A DNA stretch of 64,000 nt from Biomphalaria glabrata (GCF_947242115.1 NC_074723.1:20680379-20744378), one strand, 5' to 3'. Numbered from the stretch's first letter, positions 21,301 to 32,186 are shown. The notes: generated by a model not told the origin, from the sequence alone. Numbers and translations are program-made.

Positions 21301-23338
21301 AAAGATAGTGAAAATCCGACATCATGATATTTTAGAACATTCAAGGTGATGTTGCAAAACTATATTTTTCTTTTCTGAAAGCGAAAAAATTAATTTTTAA
21401 AATCAACTATGCAAGCAGTTTTTTCATAAAAATACACAACTTTTACAACTATTCACTATTAATAGTAAAATACATTTAAGACTATTTAATAAGGGAGATT
21501 AGTATACACAATATTTTCGTCACTTTTATGAAAACTCTTTTAGATTCTTTGTAAAAAAAAGTGATTTTTCAATTTTGTACTGCTAAATTAAGTAATTTCG
21601 TTCATAATAACTACTACATTTAAAAAATGTTTTCTTTAAACAGAAAAAAAAATCTATTTAGTATGCATTTAAGTGGAATATAATTTAAAAGAACAATTAG
21701 TAAGTCGCGTTTCATATTATACACCTGAACTTTACCCCATACAAGTTATTCCCATTTTTTTTTGTTAAGGCATTGATTAAGAGATTGACCCTTTACAAAA
21801 CTATTAAACTATTATTTTAATTACATAATCATTTAATAACATCAGTTAGGCCAGGCTCACATTTACCAACACCTATCCCTTAGCCTGTTGGGCACCACAC
21901 AAGATCTATCAACCGTTTCTCTCTCTCTGTCTTTTGCCTTGAATAGAATTTCATTCACTGACAGGCCTGTCCATTCTTTGATGTTGTGTTCCCATCGCTT
22001 TCTCTGTCTTCTTCTTTAACTTCGTCCTGGTACAGTTCCCTGAAGGAAGGTGTTTGCGAGCCCTAAGGACCTTGTGATGTGACCATAGAGTATAAGTTTA
22101 CGATTTTTGACAGTGCTAAGCAGGTCATCATTAGGTCCAAACGCTGTATTAATCATGTTTCTAATCCCTTCATTCCTGATGTGGTGTATGTCAATGACGT
22201 CTAGGATTTAAGTATAACTGCATAACTATCAGTTCATTGAATACATATGAATATTTATAATGTAATAATAATAATAACATTAATAAATCTCAGTATCTTG
22301 TGGTATCAAGTCGTTAGTCATAATAACAATACAACATCACGTCTCTTCTTTTTGTATCTATGGAAATAGGGTTGTAGTTGTTGATAGTTTGTAGTTTATA
22401 GTTTCTGAAATTCTTTCTGAATATACTGAACCTGCCTTTTTACCTGCCTGAGTGGACCACTTCGGGGACCGATTTTGAGTTTGTGTTTCCACACAAACTG
22501 TCTTTGTATCCTTGTTTTTTTTTTTTTGCTTGTATATGGTAAAAATGAAACAAATATTTACAAATAAATGACATTATATTTATAAAAGAAGATATGTTTC
22601 TTTCAGCGTCAGAGAAAAACTTATTGCCTGCATGAAAGAGAAATCTGACGCTTGTCCAGAAGGTCCTCGAATCCTGGCAGTACTTGGCTTGAACTACACC
22701 GTGTTCAGCAAGATGACCGAGATGTTATGTGGCAATGTTCAGTGTAGGTCTAACACACGTTCTCAAGCCCTGAGACTCTAGTATTTAGCTATAGAACAAA
22801 TCTGTATTACGATATTTGTCTTATTATTATTGTATCAATGACATACATTTGAAACATTTTTCTCCCCAATGCCACTAAATAAACAAAACAACAGTTCATT
22901 TGTCATGTTAAAATTTACTAGGCAATGGAATGAACTTTCCAGTTATGATTCTTATCAGTTTATCGTCATTTAACCGAATGTATAAATGAAATCATCATAT
23001 CTTCGATTTCTTGACCAATTCACAACCTAAAGACAAAATCCCTTTAAACAAAAAGAGAATCCTCTCAAACGTTCTGGGTCCTAACCCAAAAGACCTTCTG
23101 AGCTGGTCAAAGCATTACGTGGTATCGCGAAAGAGCAATTTAGATAAAGTAATTTTATACAGTGATACCGATAACTAAAAACGAACAAAAAAAAGACATG
23201 GTTGAAGAATGTACATCAAGAACAATTGTAAAATGATGAATGAATCCTCTTAAGGAGACTATACAAATGACACAGCAAAAACAACTCTGTATCTTTATAT
23301 ATTATTGGTAATTCTTATAATTCACTTCATTTGTTTAA

Positions 23339-23419
<81 letters not shown>

Positions 23420-26400
23420 TGCATGTGTAAAATGTCATCATATTTTCCTTTGCTGTCCAGCTTACCTGAGTGGTTTGTCTTGCTTCGCTGAGACTACAAA
23501 TGATGTCCAGGTGTGTCAACAGAAACAGGCCCAGTCTATGACGCAGCTCAACGTTCAGGCCACTCAAGGCAACTGGACAGAAGATAGGTTCTTCTCTTCT
23601 TATTGCGAGTATGTCACGTGATTGTCTATTGACATTATATTAATGTACGACTACATTTATATTTGGAGCATATGAAATGGCCAATAAATACATCTAGTTT
23701 GCTAAGCATTAGATGACAGCCATTCATTCCTTAAGTAACATACAACAAATACAACTATAACTATTATAAAATTTATAATAATATATATTATATATATAGG
23801 CCTATATAAATCATCATTACAGAACATTTTGACTAAAGTTAAAGAGTAGATATATTTTTTTAGTTAGCTGCCATTATTTTTGTGTGGTGTTATAGATCTA
23901 TACTGATTGCTTTGTTAATGTTTGGTTTCCAGAATCGGCATAGAACAAATCGGATGTGACATCACTGCCTGGTCCAAGAAGAACCACGAAGCATGTGTCC
24001 CACAAGTCATTGCACTTAGGAAGAAGCTGGAGTGCGAATTCTTGCCTCAGCAATGTAAAACTAACACAAAGCTGGTAAGTGGAATTGAATTCACTTGAGA
24101 GTAGGCCAGCAAGAGATTAGGAAAGCAAGAGTAGGACAACAATGGTAAGCCAGTAAGAGTATGCCAGCAAGAGTAAGCAAGAGTAGCCCGGCAAGAGTAA
24201 GCAAGAGTAGGCTAACAAGAGTAGGCCAGTAAGAGTAAGTATGAGTAGGTCAGCAAGAGTATGACAGCTAGAGTAGGCCAGCAAGAATAGGCGAGCAAGA
24301 ATATGTGAGCAAGACACAATTGAGATATTCTAAATAGGATCTGTCCTTGTCATACAATTTAAATAAGTAGATCTAGATAACGAGGGTGCTACTATATAGC
24401 CTATGAGTCCATAACTGTTTTTTTCACTTTCATAGCTATGTTGTCTCTAGAGAAAAAAAATTAAATCTTTAGTCCGAACAAAAGTTTCATTACATTCAGA
24501 TTTTACTACAAGTAGTTTTCGAGTTTTTTAGCAGCCTCTGAAAGGGGAAAAGACCCTATTAGTTTTGTATGTCCGTCCGTCCCGTTTAGATCTCACAAAA
24601 CTAGAAGAGAAAATGAAAATTAAACATCATGATATTTTAGATCATTCAAAGTTCTGATGCAACGGCTACTTTTTCTTTTCCGAAAGTGAACCATCTAATT
24701 TTTAAAATTATATATGCAAGCAGATTTTTCAAAAAATTACACCACTTTTCAATGAAAATTTTCAGCGGAGGCAACCTTTGTAAAAAGGTCATTAACAACT
24801 CAAGCTTCATTCATAGATTCGTGCATTGGCACAAAATATTTGCATCTAGGGTCACAATGGTGAAAGTGTCAATGGATCATTATAAAATATATTTTCCATT
24901 TATTTACTAACTCATTGAATAGAATACTGATTGAAATGTTGTTTTTAAAAAATAATTTTGATACGAACTTCGTTTTAGTTATAAGTTTCAAAAATAACAA
25001 ACTAGTTTTATAGCGCGCAGTTTTGACATATCCTTATCACAGGAGCCTACGCTTGACAGTCTAAATAAGACAAATAGGGCCCAGATCTAGATATATTTAT
25101 AATATATATATATTATAAATGTATTGATAATTTGAACATAATTTTCATTATTAAGGCAATAACTTATCTTCTGACAGCTTAGGGTGCAGATTTATTTATT
25201 ATGTAAACAACAGTATCACAATAAGAAATGAATCGGATATGAACAGCATAGTAAACCATTTCCCGGTAACAAAACCCCTACAGTTCATGATTATAACATT
25301 GGCCTAGATGTCTCGTAATTTAAAGTTTAAACATGTATATTCATACGAGTTCTAGTCTAGATATAGTAGATTCTAGATCTAGATCTATATCTAGACTTAG
25401 ATCTAGACTTAGATCTAAGTCTAGATCTAGACTTAGATCTAACTCTAAATCTAGACTTAGATCTATTTCTAGATCTTAATAAATAAATAAATAATACATA
25501 ACACCGCTTTAAATTGTAAATATACAACAGACAAGTTAATATTTACACAAGGGGAAAAGCGCTATTGGGTTTGTGCAAAACGTCCGTCTATCCGTCTGTC
25601 CGTGTGTCACACTCAGATCTCGAAAACTAGAAGAGAAATTAAAAATATTATTTCACCATGCGATGCGGCTTGAAAAGTTTAGGTGCAACGGCTACTTTCG
25701 GTTTTCTAAAAGCAAACCGTTTAGTTTATAAAATTAATTATGCAAGCCATTTTTTCATAAAAATACACCAATTATAAAACAATTAAAAAATGTAAGGGAG
25801 ACCATGTTACAATATGTTAAGAAAGAAAAACTTTTTATTTTGTATTTTCAGTATCACTAAGTCAAATATATTTATAAAATGTATTAGAAATGTTCACAAC
25901 AAATATAAATATTAGTTAGAGGTCTTGTTTCTGGTCAACTAGCTGCTAAAATTAAAAGAAAACATTTATGTTTGTTTATAAAGGCTAAGAATGCACTTTG
26001 TATGTAAATATCATGCACGTTTTTTAAAATGGACTTTTAATGCAGCGACTTTCGTGCAGTAGCGTGACAAGCATCTGGAAGACATGGTGCTATCAGTTCC
26101 CTCAATTTTTTTTTAAATAATCAGATTTTATTTATTTTTTCTTTAATGCCCCCATCAGAATAAAAGAGGATAATTTTTGTGCGTTTTGTCGATCGGTCGG
26201 TCTGTCCGTGACGTTTAGATTAGAAACTATAGCTCTATTAGCTATTGAAAATCTGATTTACCCTTTCATGTTCCTCCCGTAACATCTCAATAGTTTTAAG
26301 TATCTATAATTGATTGTTCCGGATGTTTTTGTGCAAAACTAATCCATGCCAACGAATGTTTGTTTGCTCTTTTAACCTATATTACATTTAATTTCCATGC

Positions 26401-29240
26401 TTAAACGTTGCAAAAACACATTATCAATAATGTGTTGTTCCGTTTTTTTTATGTAAAGGCTTATAAATGCAAAATCGAAATCTCTATACTAACAGTAAAA
26501 TTAACTGTACAAATTTTCCGATATTGTTTTTTAAAAATGAATTATGTCAAATGATTGCTTGAAATCGCATAATTGACTAATATTACACTTATACTCTTTG
26601 ACAAAACGTTACTATAGTTTAGTTATCGATATCAAATTGTTCCGTATTTACATCTTAAAACAAATTTCTAAATATCGACAATAGGTTGTTCAGGATTTTA
26701 AAAAAAGTAAGTCATTTACTAGAACCGATTATTAATAATAACTTTTTAGACTTATTTTACATTTAATTTCCTTGCTGAAACATAGCAAAACTTTTTAATC
26801 GATAAAGAATGTTCCGGATTTTGTTTTGAAAAGAAATCGACCTAAATTATTTACACTTTTTTTTTTTACAAATTGTCGTGAAAAAATTCCGAATTTCATA
26901 TGAAAAATCTACTAACGCCAAATAACTGTTTGAAATCCCTCTTCTTATTAATAAAATAAATAATCTTTGCATTTACAAAAAAATGTTCCGGATTTTTATG
27001 AAAAATATTTTAACTCTATTTTTATGTAAAATCTCATTTCTCTCTTACAGTACATTTAACTTTCTAGCTAAAACGTTACAAAATCTATTTATCGTTAATA
27101 TTATATTCCGAGTTTTAAGGAAAACAACTTCCAAACACCAAAGTATGGTATAAAAATCTCTCCACAAGGCTGTGGTACATCTAATTTTTATACAAGACCA
27201 TCCCAAAATCTTAATTAACGATATTGCATTTATCTGGAATTCCCTTTTTTTCTTACTATTTATACAAACATCTGGAACAATCTATTATATATACTTAAAT
27301 CTATTGCGTTCATACCTAAAACTATTGCGATGTTTCGTAACGAAAATTAAAGGTTAATTTTCAATTGCTTTTAGTTGTTTTCTTTAAATATATAAACATG
27401 ATGGACAGACAGACTGACAGACAAAACGCACAAAAATGCGGCTTTAATCCTCTTTAAATAAATTATATTAGAACTCAGTGCACCAATGTCGTTAAATATC
27501 TTGTGTTAATAAAGACATTTTTTGATAGTAGCACATTGCGACGTAATGGAATTTTTTTCCTTTGACGTCATATGAATTGATTCTTTAAATGTAATGCTAA
27601 AAAACTCGGTGCACCAATGTCTATGAACCATCGAATAATTGCTTATATTGATGAAAGCATTTTATAGTCTAACTAGTCCGTGTGACGTAGTGTATTTTTG
27701 TTCCTTTGACGTCATATGGAGTTAATTATTTAAATAAAATGCTAAAAGAACTCACTCGGTGCAATAATGTCTATGAACACTTGATAACTGGCTCGTATTG
27801 ATGAAGGCATTTTTTGTCTAACAAGGCCGTGTGACGTAGTGTATATTTTTCTTTAACGTCATATGGAATTAATTCTTTAAATGAAATGCTAAATCAACTC
27901 GGTGTAGTAATGTTTATTAAACCTCGTTATCTGACTCGTATTTTAAAAAGACATAAAAGCTAGATTAAGATCTTATCTAGATTTTTTAAACTAGATCTAG
28001 ATTTTTTACAGTAGGCCTATATCTATATTTTTTACACTAATTTTACAGTATATCTAGATTTTTAAAACTAGATCTATATTTATATTCCAATTAAAATCAT
28101 TTTAGGTCTAGTTTAAAATGATATAGACTAGATCAAGATATGGAATTTCAATTTCTAGACTTAAAGTGTAGATTTTGATTTCCAAACTTCTTGATCAATA
28201 TTGCAATGCTATAGCCTAATATACTAAAACTAATCTACTAATTTTAAATTTAATATTGCATTCAGTCTATTAGTATTTTATCTAGGCTTTTTATTTTCAT
28301 AAATCTAATTACATCTAAATTATTCCAAATTAATATTCTAGATCTAGATCTAGTAGATATAGATCTTAAGAGTGCTAAATCAGAAGTTTAGTTTAGGTAG
28401 ATCTACATCTCATGCTAGTTCCATTTAAATGAAAATGCCAATAGCTCTGTTGTTAACTGTGCTGATACATCGAAGTAGGCCTACAAGCAAGATATCTATT
28501 CTTTTCTTCTTCTTTTTTTCAATTACAAATCAATGCTGAAAGATTATCTAAAATCACTCGCCTGACATATTGTACATATCCGGTAGATATCATGCCGCTA
28601 TGTGTAATATATCTCTTTATCAATAATAAGCTATTAGTTTGTAACCAGTTTGTTATTAAGTTAACAGCAATGCCTGGTCGTGCGGTTAGCGTGCTGGACT
28701 GATTATCTCGACGGTCCCGGGTTCATACCCAGCTCGCTGCCATCCCCCGTCGTCCAGCGGGAGGTTTGGACAAGGAAGTTAATTATCTTTAATTTTGAAA
28801 GAACACCCTAAACACGAAAGAAAGAAAAAAAAATTACAACGGCAAATAAATCTTTGAAACATTATTACTTTTGACAATCAAAATAAAATCATCTTGAATA
28901 TTCCTTGCGAATAGTCGGATCTGACAGGGATCCGACGAGGCCCGCCTTTGAGTTTGTGTAACAACACAAACTCTCTTTGTAATCTAGTTAATGTATATCC
29001 TTACAGACGTTTTTTATCTTCACTTTACAACTCTATGTATTGGAGCCGTGCTTTTATTTCTTGCTGACTTCTCTGAACAAAACATTTTCTAATTGGTACT
29101 TTTATCTTCAGATGGAGAGATCAGACAACGTGTGTAACCCAACCAAACTTGGGAGCAGCGCCCTCTCTTCTGGAAAAGGAAACTGCCAAGCCTTTCTTTT
29201 GCTTATAATCCTAGCCTTATCTTTGGTTATCTCCATGTAA
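18310..29240 (+). CDS. Gene A: secreted, GPI-anchored triple-module cysteine-rich protein (exons 2-8)
   Basis: Exons: 18310-18529, 18969-19126, 20511-20646, 22607-22743, 23461-23608, 23933-24074, 29112-29240; about 356 codons, missing only the start exon. Entry is phase 1 after TTTTCAG, and the phases then run 2,1,2,1,2,0. The N-terminus is a signal core (VLATVLAVYFLC). Three modules follow, one per exon pair: exon 2+3 (from NNKCIEDF to DVKC), exon 4+5 (from PCRNTL to TEMLC), exon 6+7 (from GLSC to CEFLPQQC). Each half normally holds three cysteines. Five N-glycosylation sequons are visible. The last exon ends with a hydrophobic tail (AFLLLIILALSLVISM) after a small-residue stretch, typical of a GPI signal. 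The donor after exon 2 (GG|GTACTC) is weak but fits phase and paralogs. A secreted, membrane-tethered role is inferred; the function is unknown and I do not recognise the family. Confidence 0.85.
19607..20440 (+). repeat. Dispersed repeat bounded by about 55-bp direct repeats, in gene A intron 3
   Basis: The core (19661-20335) matches 46110-46945, with shortened relatives at 53270-53540 and 55672-56025. Landmarks in order are CTGTCTGTCT, GCACAATTATTTTTTTACCTG, a tRNA-like stretch (AGTGGTTAACGTGTTGGATT), CATGGCGTATTGAGAAAACT and CATGACTGATCCAAACTAAT. A segment beginning AGAAAACATT and including GTTAACGA is present on both sides (19607-19660 and 20383-20440). The tRNA-like head suggests a SINE part. 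Borders are approximate. Confidence 0.65.
20725..20890. repeat. Degenerate 33-bp tandem repeat in gene A intron 4
   Basis: Four to five copies of a unit containing GTTAAAAGTCCTAGGATTCA followed by a GATGACT-like end. Confidence 0.8.
21216..21500 (+). repeat. GTCCGTCCGT dispersed repeat in gene A intron 4
   Basis: Copy with landmarks AAAGGGGAATAGCGCTATTG, GTCCGTCCGTCCCGTTTAGA, CATCATGATATTTTAGA and CTATGCAAGCAGTTTTTTCA. Matches 24528-24755 closely and 25550-25800 more loosely. Confidence 0.75.
21845..22205 (-). pseudogene. LINE 3' fragment, minus strand, in gene A intron 4
   Basis: The minus strand translates with interruptions to NRKLILYGHITRSLGLA, FLQGTVPGR, QRKRWEHNIKEWTGL and CVVPNRLRD. 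This is the basic W-x-x-N-I-x-E-W-T-G tail region downstream of the reverse transcriptase in many invertebrate LINEs. At least one in-frame stop (after VPGRS) and weakened conservation show it is dead. Confidence 0.8.
22425..22530 (+). repeat. SINE 3' end with hairpin
   Basis: Carries GAGTTTGTGTTTCCACACAA followed by ACTGTCTTTGTATCCTTG and a T-run. The same hairpin-plus-tail occurs at 28950-28995 and about 62767-62815, so this is the 3' end of a shared SINE family. Confidence 0.6.
23338..23416. repeat. (TA)n microsatellite next to gene A exon 6
   Basis: About 38 TA units ending only 44 bases before the acceptor of exon 6 (exon starts 23461). It lies in the zone where the branch point of this intron should be. 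Open frames drawn through it are artefacts. Confidence 0.97.
24097..24315. repeat. 14-bp minisatellite at the start of gene A intron 7
   Basis: About 15 diverged copies of GAGTAGGCCAGCAA, beginning 23 bases after the exon 7 donor. Confidence 0.9.
24528..24755 (+). repeat. GTCCGTCCGT dispersed repeat in gene A intron 7 (copy 1)
   Basis: Shares CTGAAAGGGGAAAA, GTCCGTCCGTCCCGTTTAGA, CATCATGATATTTTAGATCA and ATGCAAGCAGATTTTTC with 21216-21500. Confidence 0.75.
25360..25482. repeat. AGATCTAGACTT simple tandem tract
   Basis: Palindromic AGATCT / CTAGATCTAG units, about 12 bp each, diverged. A related short tract lies at about 28340-28370. Confidence 0.8.
25550..25800 (+). repeat. GTCCGTCCGT dispersed repeat in gene A intron 7 (copy 2)
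   Basis: More diverged copy: GGGGAAAAGCGCTATTGGGT, GTCCGTCTATCCGTCTGTCC, TGCAACGGCTACTTTCGG and ATGCAAGCCATTTTTTCATA landmarks in the family order. Confidence 0.7.
26160..27465. mobile_element. Foldback-like element with internal repeats, in gene A intron 7
   Basis: The left end (AAGAGGATAATTTTTGTGCG, then TTTTGTCGATCGGTCGGTCTG) and the right end read on the minus strand (AAAGAGGATT, then TTTTTGTGCGTTTTGTCTG and a GTCTGTCC run) are about 50-bp imperfect inverted repeats. Between them a degenerate motif recurs at irregular 130-190 bp spacing: GTTCCGGATTTT, then ACATTTAATTTCC(A/T)TGCTGAAACGT-like, then CAAAA and a short palindromic ATCGATAA-like piece. No transposase frame is present, so it is non-autonomous or a relic. 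The superfamily is unknown to me. Confidence 0.6.
27475..27960. repeat. 131-150 bp tandem repeat with TGACGTCA sites
   Basis: Three and a half head-to-tail copies, each starting near CTCGGTGCACCAATGTCTAT, followed by a TTGATGAAAGCATTTT-like segment, GTGTGACGTAGTGTATTTTT, TTTGACGTCATATG and TTCTTTAAATGAAATGCTAA. TGACGTCA palindromes are intact at 27563-27570 and 27707-27714 and altered in the third copy. Confidence 0.85.
28668..28995 (+). repeat. tRNA-derived SINE in gene A intron 7
   Basis: The head shows box A (TGGTCGTGCGGTTAGCGTGC) and box B (GGTCCCGGGTTCATACCC) about 30 bases apart. The body contains CGTCCAGCGGGAGGTTTGGA and AAGAACACCCTAAA. The 3' end has a hairpin (GTTTGTGT/ACACAAAC) followed by TCTCTTTGTAATCTAGTTAA. 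It is oriented with gene A and lies about 115 bases before its last exon. Confidence 0.85.
29112..29240 (+). CDS. Gene A last exon: final cysteines and GPI signal
   Basis: Encodes 42 residues starting MERSDNVC, then a Ser/Gly-rich spacer (LGSSALSSGKGN) that could hold the omega site, then the hydrophobic tail and a TAA. It is separated from exon 7 by a 5,037-bp intron, by far the largest in the gene. The acceptor is TTATCTTCAG. Confidence 0.85.
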   Translation: MERSDNVCNPTKLGSSALSSGKGNCQAFLLLIILALSLVISM

Positions 29241-32180
29241 TTTAATTAATAATAATTGCAATTCAATAATTTAAAAGGAAATTGTACATTTTTATATTAT
29301 TAATGGTTTTTTTTGCTACACAGGTATGTTTTGTTGAGATACTGTGGTAAGATTGCCAGACTCACTCTTGTGTTTCTAATGTGTTTAAGGTTTGCAGTTA
29401 CAAACCAAGGTTTTCCTACTGATATCATTTTATGGACAGCTTTTTATCAACGTATGGCGATATATGAGCTTGATACAGATTGAGCATATTTCGCAATGTA
29501 GGATCAAATCGATGACAATATGACGACATTGATTTTGGGATTTCCAATCAATGAAACTGATTAGCATGCATGAATGGTAAGGGTGTCATGTCTGCATACA
29601 ACGAACGATAATGAAAACTCTAAAGACAATGAATACTTTTTTAAGCTTCATGTACGAGCGACTAGTTAGTATATGTATTCATTTTAATCTCTCAAAATCA
29701 GTTGGGCTGAGATAATTTTTCTGAAGACAAAAATAGAATATGCATAACATCTTTTATTTGCTTTAATGTGGCTGTCAGTTTTACATTGGTATAAATAAGC
29801 AGCATGCATATCTGTAGCAGTTGTAGTAACAATAGGTCACTGCTACATTGCGGAATTCCACGAGAAAATGTCTGACAAAAATATCTGTCACTGAAGAGAC
29901 CAACTACAACACTGCACAATGAGAATTGTCTATAAAAAATGTATGTGTGTGTGTCTGTAATGTTTAATGTGTTTGTACTATTGTTTTAACGCATTACTTT
30001 AACTTTAGTTCAATTCTGCACTGCATTGTTTTCATAATATATAATCTTCAACGGACAGCAGGAAATCCGCCTGTTCTATACATCATAATTCTCTCATTGT
30101 ATTATTTTATGTGTTTTATGCTTTGATTTTGAAGTAATATTCATCGATCTTCCTTTATTTAATTTTTTTTTACAATACCTCTATTGTAATACCTCCAGAA
30201 CTTCATGGAACCATCTGGAACCTGCACGGGCGTTGATCTCAAAAAACGGCTCTTACGATTATCCTAGAAATTAAACAATTGGTGTATATCGCTGAAAAAA
30301 AAAGTTGACCACACGTAGAAACTGTTAATTTGATCGTTTTTCAAAGTAAAGAATAAATAAATGTAAATTTGGCTTGAAAACTAGACTTAGATCTATAGCC
30401 AACATCGGTTTTGAAAGGACTGTCGCGTTCTTGTAAGCATTATCGCCTTCGGGAATTTCCGAAAATGGGGTGTTATTGATTCATGAGTTATCTACATTAA
30501 TGTTATAAAGAAAATTTTGCGCATCGTCTTCTAAGTCTAGATTTAAAAACGTATCATTGGAATTAACTAATTTAAAAAAAACATTGCCTAGTCAGCTTAG
30601 GTGTACGATTGCGGAGTTGTTTATTAAATTTAAAGATGCTATAAGTTTGTTGATAGATTACCTAAGCTTTGCTTTTACTTTTACGTAAATCTACTTTAGA
30701 TTACGTCTTTATTTTAGATCTTAAGAGTTCTACGTGTAATGAAGGTACCTTTAAATAATTCGTTTCTTATACAATTCCCGCTGGCCGAATCGGTAACGTT
30801 GTTCAGGCAGAGCTGACGATGTCATACTCACGGTTCGATTTTTTTTTAATCTTCAAATACTATTTCAATACTATTTTAACTTGTATAATGGAGGTATTGT
30901 CTTTTAAAAAAATGTATTTTCTTGTTTTAATTTATTTTATTGATTATTTTCTTTATAAATAATAACGGAGTGTCACTTCGTGTTGTGGTTATTATGTTTT
31001 GTTTTGTTTTTTTTAAAGGGTACAATATTTACAATAATCAATAATAAATTAAAACCTGTTTTAGGACTTGTAAATTTTTAATAAAAAAAAACAAACAATC
31101 ATTTTGTTTTATGGGATGTAATAATGGGAGAGGCGGAGAAATAACACGTATAAATAAATAGATTTTTTAATTCTATATTTTAGTCTCCATATATATTTAA
31201 TCAATTCTAATTTATGTCACCCCCACTTCCAGTACCAGATGTTCAATAATTGAAGATCCTGGGCACCGTCAATATAACAATGCAAAGAATTTAACAATTT
31301 CATTATTATTTTATTATTTTATTATAGCACCAATGTGCTACAAGGGCAGTTAATTAAAACAGACACAAATGTAAAAGGTATACAATTAAAATTTAGCTCA
31401 TGTGGAACGGGCCCTCAGTAAGATTGGAAATCCAAGCTGCTTGTCAATATAACTAACATGGAGGAGGGGAGATAACAGTTACAGCGTTCTCACTTGTCTG
31501 CCCTTGTCTCCATAGAAACAAAGTGAGACTGTTGGTGTCCTTGAGAATGAGCTAGGCGGGAGGCTGGTGATTGGCAAGTACCAAACGATACCTAAATACA
31601 TCTACGCAAGGCTTCAGCTCCTAAATGTGGAGTTTGGGTTTTACTGAAGATACATTTCGGCCTGCTCGTTCTCTGTTTTTGAGAAAACGTATCTTGGCAG
31701 ACATAATGTTTGGGTGACCAGCACATCAAATCTTATTTCTATGAATGTTAGTCTTACAATAAAAAAAAGAATCTTGGCTTTGTATTTTGTTGATAGTGTT
31801 TAGAGCAATGCTGCTTTTTTTTTTTTTTAGTTTTTTTTTTTAGTTTTGTTTTGTTTTCTTTGAATCTTTTTTTTTTTTTTTTGTTAAAGTAAAATATTTA
31901 TCGTCAAGCGCTTAACCACTCATCCGCCCCGTCCCCCAATAATAAGTTAAAATATGTTAGAGTATTATTTATGTGGTTAGACTGGTATCGCCTTATAGCC
32001 TCGCTTCTAATCCGAGCTTCTTGAGATACGAGCCATCGGTAGTAGGGATTGTTATAGCTCAATAGTAAGACGCGTAGAAGTTGGCTTTAATTGGGGATTT
32101 CCTTTGAGACGTTTCGATACATTAAAAACCTAGAACCTCAATAGATTAGAGACAGACTAAAGACGAGCAAGACGTCATAT
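29241..32180. other. 3' side of gene A and intergenic, no gene recognised
   Basis: AT-rich sequence. A tRNA-like patch with box-like GCTGGCCGAATCGGTAACGT and GGTTCGATTT at about 30779-30845 may be a SINE head. No clear AATAAA follows the gene A stop within the first few hundred bases; several AATAAA matches occur from about 30349. A GC-richer stretch at 31400-31700 has no convincing frame. Confidence 0.5.
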
Positions 32181-32186
32181 AGAAAC

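Noticed and set aside
23322-23567. Minus-strand open frame of alternating Tyr/Ile across the TA repeat
   Set aside because: It is produced by the microsatellite and by the opposite strand of gene A exon 6.
28668-28740. A tRNA gene, because of clear box A and box B
   Set aside because: The arms do not fold into a full cloverleaf, and the sequence continues into a SINE body with a shared 3' hairpin.
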